Of a stretch of 5,430 nt of DNA, positions 3,465 through 5,430 are shown in pieces. The notes below the pieces were generated by a model. The model ran no database searches, had not been told where the DNA came from, and worked only from the letters and a program-made list of their open reading frames with translations. The translations under genes and the position numbers were made by a program. Source of the DNA: Congregibacter sp. Its GTDB lineage: Bacteria; Pseudomonadota; Gammaproteobacteria; Pseudomonadales; Halieaceae. The number at the start of each line of letters is the position of its first letter. Position 1 is the stretch's first letter. The DNA is taken from the NCBI GenBank assembly GCA_013911345.1, contig JACETJ010000111.1, positions 1-5,430 on the forward strand. Direction: 5' to 3'.

Positions 3465-5430
3465 ATGGATCTCGAGTGGTTGCGTGTGGCCGCTATAAGG
3501 GCGTTGCTCGTTCTGATTCCAATAATGGGCATTGGATGTACGTTGGAAACCAACGATCAGCCACCGCCCAAGCCTTTGGCGGGCGATGCGGAGTCGACGG
3601 ACTGGGCAGTGCTCGGCAATTCCTCTGATATGCAGCATCACTCTGGCCTCACGCAGATCAACACAGAGACTGTGTCTGATCTTGGCCTCGCCTGGGCGGT
3701 TGATCTCCCCACGCGGGACGGGCTTGTGGGCAATCCCCTCATTAGCAATGGAAGAATTTTCCAGAGTGGCTCGCAGAGCCAGGTCTTCGCCAATGACCTG
3801 AAGACGGGCAAATTGCTTTGGACTTTCGAGCCGCTTGCCGATAGGCCCCCCAATTCATTTCTCGAGACCTGGTTAAGGAGTCTGAACCGGGGGCTCGCAC
3901 TCTACGAGGACCTGGTCATCGTCGGCACCTCTGATTGCCGACTGGTCGCTATCGATCAAGAAACCGGGGTCGAGCAATGGCAGGTTGAAACCTGTGATAG
4001 CGAGCAGGCCTACATGATTTCCGGCGCACCCCGCGTTGGTGGAGGCAAGGTCTTCATCGGCAATTCTTGTGCTGACATGGGCCTCAATCGCGGCCATGTG
4101 GATGCCGTGGATGCAAAAACAGGAGAGCACCTGTGGCGCTTTTACACTGTGCCGGGCGACCCCAATGAGCCGCAGGACAGCGAGCTTTACGAAATGGCGC
4201 TGAAGACTTGGGGCGAGGGGTGGTATGAAAGCACCCGAGGCTGCGGCAGTGTCTGGGATGCCATGGTCTACGACGCCGAATTAGATCAGCTCATCATTGG
4301 AACCGGCGCGCCCGCACCTGCTGACCCCACAAAGCGGGGCGAAGACGCGGGCGATGAGTTGTTCACGAGTGCTGTCGTTGCCCTTGATGCCCAAACAGGG
4401 GCTTACCAGTGGCACTTCACTCAGGTGCCGGGCAATGCGTGGAATTACGAACCAGCGGTCGGGCTTATGCTGGCTACTCTGCCTATCAACGGCGTGGATA
4501 AGCGCGTCGTCCTCAGCGTGCCGAAAAATGGTTTTGTCTATGTTTTGGATGCGGAGACCGGCGCATTCATGTCCGGGCGCAACTACGTGCCGGTTAACTG
4601 GGCGAAAGGTCTCGACAGCGAAACAGGGCGCCCCATCTTTGACCCAGCTGCACGCTATTGGGAGGCGGCCGACGGTGAACCTACGATTATCCTCCCGAGT
4701 AATGCAGGTGCGCACGATTGGACTGCTCTGGCATTCGACCCTGAGAGGAACGTGCTTTTCATCCCCGCGCTGACCACGCCGGAGCGACGCGAGCGCACCG
4801 CAAGTGGGGAGTACAGCTATGACCACCGCCATAGCACCGAGGGCGACCCTGAGTGGCAAGCGTTTGGAGAGCTGATTGCATGGGACCCGGTCAGCCAAAG
4901 TGAAATGTGGAGACAGCGCCTTGCATTGCCCTATAACGGCGGGGCGCTACACACGGCGGGTGGGGTCGTTTTTCAGGGGACGGCTGAGGGTTACCTGAAT
5001 GCTTACGATGCTATCTCGGGAGAGCAGTTGGGCGCTTTCGTTGCGGGTGGCGCGATCCGCGCAGCACCGTCGACAGTTGTCGCTGATGGCATCCAATACA
5101 TTGTCGTGCCGGCAGGCGCCCCCTCTACATCGGCCGCTTCGGCCGGATTGACGGATTACAGCTCGACCGCAGAATCGCGCAGTCGGCCACGCTTATTGGC
5201 ATTTGCTTTGGGGGGTGACGCACCGCCCCCCCCTTGGGCGGCTAAGTTGACCTTTCCAAAGCCGCCGGTCGACCGGTACCCAGCAGAGGTGGCGACGATG
5301 GGTGAGACTATTTATGAACTCGCCGGATGCGTGGCATGCCACGGATACGGCGGCCAATCCGTCGGGGGTGCGGCGGCCGATCTGCGCATGCGCCTGCCAG
5401 TGAATCTCGAATACTTGAAGGCCGTACTCG
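3465..5430 (+). CDS. PQQ-dependent quinohemoprotein dehydrogenase (beta-propeller plus cytochrome c), probable lipoprotein, 3' end missing
   Basis: Frame 3 is open from the ATG at 3465 to the right edge (655 codons, no stop), so the C-terminus is cut off. Quinohemoprotein alcohol dehydrogenases oxidise alcohols in the periplasm with PQQ and pass electrons to heme c. The N-terminus is a signal sequence (Arg7 and Arg12, hydrophobic 13-23) ending in a possible lipobox GIGC with Cys25, so it may be lipid-anchored. Propeller repeats are clear: KTGKLLW, QETGVEQW, AKTGEHLW and AQTGAYQW, with SGAPRV and FYTVPGDP. VPKNG (Lys354) and W264 near the PQQ floor are kept. A proline linker (587-590) leads to the cytochrome domain with CVACH at 622-626 (5328-5342). 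Key residues differ from the family: the vicinal Cys pair reads Trp136-Leu137, the Ca-binding Glu reads Asp204, the Asn of GTGN reads Ala282, and the catalytic Asp of the W-D-Y motif reads Asn327. Family is confident; substrate and activity are open. Confidence 0.93.
   Translation, partial: MDLEWLRVAAIRALLVLIPIMGIGCTLETNDQPPPKPLAGDAESTDWAVLGNSSDMQHHSGLTQINTETVSDLGLAWAVDLPTRDGLVGNPLISNGRIFQSGSQSQVFANDLKTGKLLWTFEPLADRPPNSFLETWLRSLNRGLALYEDLVIVGTSDCRLVAIDQETGVEQWQVETCDSEQAYMISGAPRVGGGKVFIGNSCADMGLNRGHVDAVDAKTGEHLWRFYTVPGDPNEPQDSELYEMALKTWGEGWYESTRGCGSVWDAMVYDAELDQLIIGTGAPAPADPTKRGEDAGDELFTSAVVALDAQTGAYQWHFTQVPGNAWNYEPAVGLMLATLPINGVDKRVVLSVPKNGFVYVLDAETGAFMSGRNYVPVNWAKGLDSETGRPIFDPAARYWEAADGEPTIILPSNAGAHDWTALAFDPERNVLFIPALTTPERRERTASGEYSYDHRHSTEGDPEWQAFGELIAWDPVSQSEMWRQRLALPYNGGALHTAGGVVFQGTAEGYLNAYDAISGEQLGAFVAGGAIRAAPSTVVADGIQYIVVPAGAPSTSAASAGLTDYSSTAESRSRPRLLAFALGGDAPPPPWAAKLTFPKPPVDRYPAEVATMGETIYELAGCVACHGYGGQSVGGAAADLRMRLPVNLEYLKAVL
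5210..5233 (+). repeat. G6/C8 homopolymer hairpin at the propeller-cytochrome linker
   Basis: Six G residues (5210-5215) and eight C residues (5226-5233) flank a tight hairpin. GGTG (5214-5217) pairs with CACC (5221-5224) around a 3-base loop, and after one bulged G (5225) four more G-C pairs can form. It encodes the GGDAPPPPW linker between the beta-propeller and the heme domain of the dehydrogenase. Confidence 0.5.

Noticed and set aside
4297..4773. 158-codon open frame on the + strand
   Set aside because: It is an out-of-frame shadow of the PQQ dehydrogenase, rich in Arg, Ser and Cys with no family motif.
4281..4898. 205-codon open frame on the - strand
   Set aside because: It lies fully inside the PQQ dehydrogenase frame, whose motifs are clear. 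The antisense translation shows no recognisable domain.

Overview
The window looks like part of a bacterial catabolic gene cluster. Base composition is moderately GC-rich (estimated by eye, not computed). All recognisable genes lie on the + strand with short gaps. The gene content is two crotonase-fold proteins, an acyl-CoA dehydrogenase, a SnoaL/NTF2-like protein and a periplasmic PQQ/cytochrome c dehydrogenase. This suggests an aerobic Gram-negative proteobacterium that degrades a hydrophobic or cyclic carbon source by beta-oxidation-like steps. Species and substrate cannot be read from the sequence.

Layout. Positions 1-699 hold the 3' part of a crotonase-family gene whose start lies upstream of the window. 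It is followed 15 bases later by a complete acyl-CoA dehydrogenase (715-1887). A second crotonase-family gene (1928-2755) and a small SnoaL-like gene (2794-3195) follow. The stretch 3196-3464 has no convincing protein gene. It contains a sigma70-like promoter, a strong Rho-independent terminator about 90 bases further on, and then a second promoter-like region. From 3465 to the window's right edge runs one uninterrupted reading frame for a probable lipoprotein quinohemoprotein dehydrogenase: a PQQ beta-propeller followed by a cytochrome c domain that is cut off by the window end.

How the genes may work together (inference). The periplasmic or membrane-anchored dehydrogenase would oxidise an alcohol and pass electrons to heme c. 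In the cytoplasm, the acyl-CoA dehydrogenase and the two crotonases would handle CoA thioesters of the resulting acid. The SnoaL-like protein may do a hydration, dehydration or isomerisation on a ring intermediate. The terminator separates the CoA-thioester operon from the dehydrogenase gene, so the two may be transcribed separately.

The most notable points are: a PQQ dehydrogenase whose usual catalytic Asp, Ca-binding Asn and vicinal Cys pair all appear replaced; a promoter-terminator pair enclosing a candidate small RNA of about 84 nt; and two crotonases and an acyl-CoA dehydrogenase that each lack the textbook catalytic glutamates. I see no mobile element, CRISPR array, tRNA or rRNA. Otherwise the window reads as a fairly ordinary catabolic operon rather than a clearly new kind of system.
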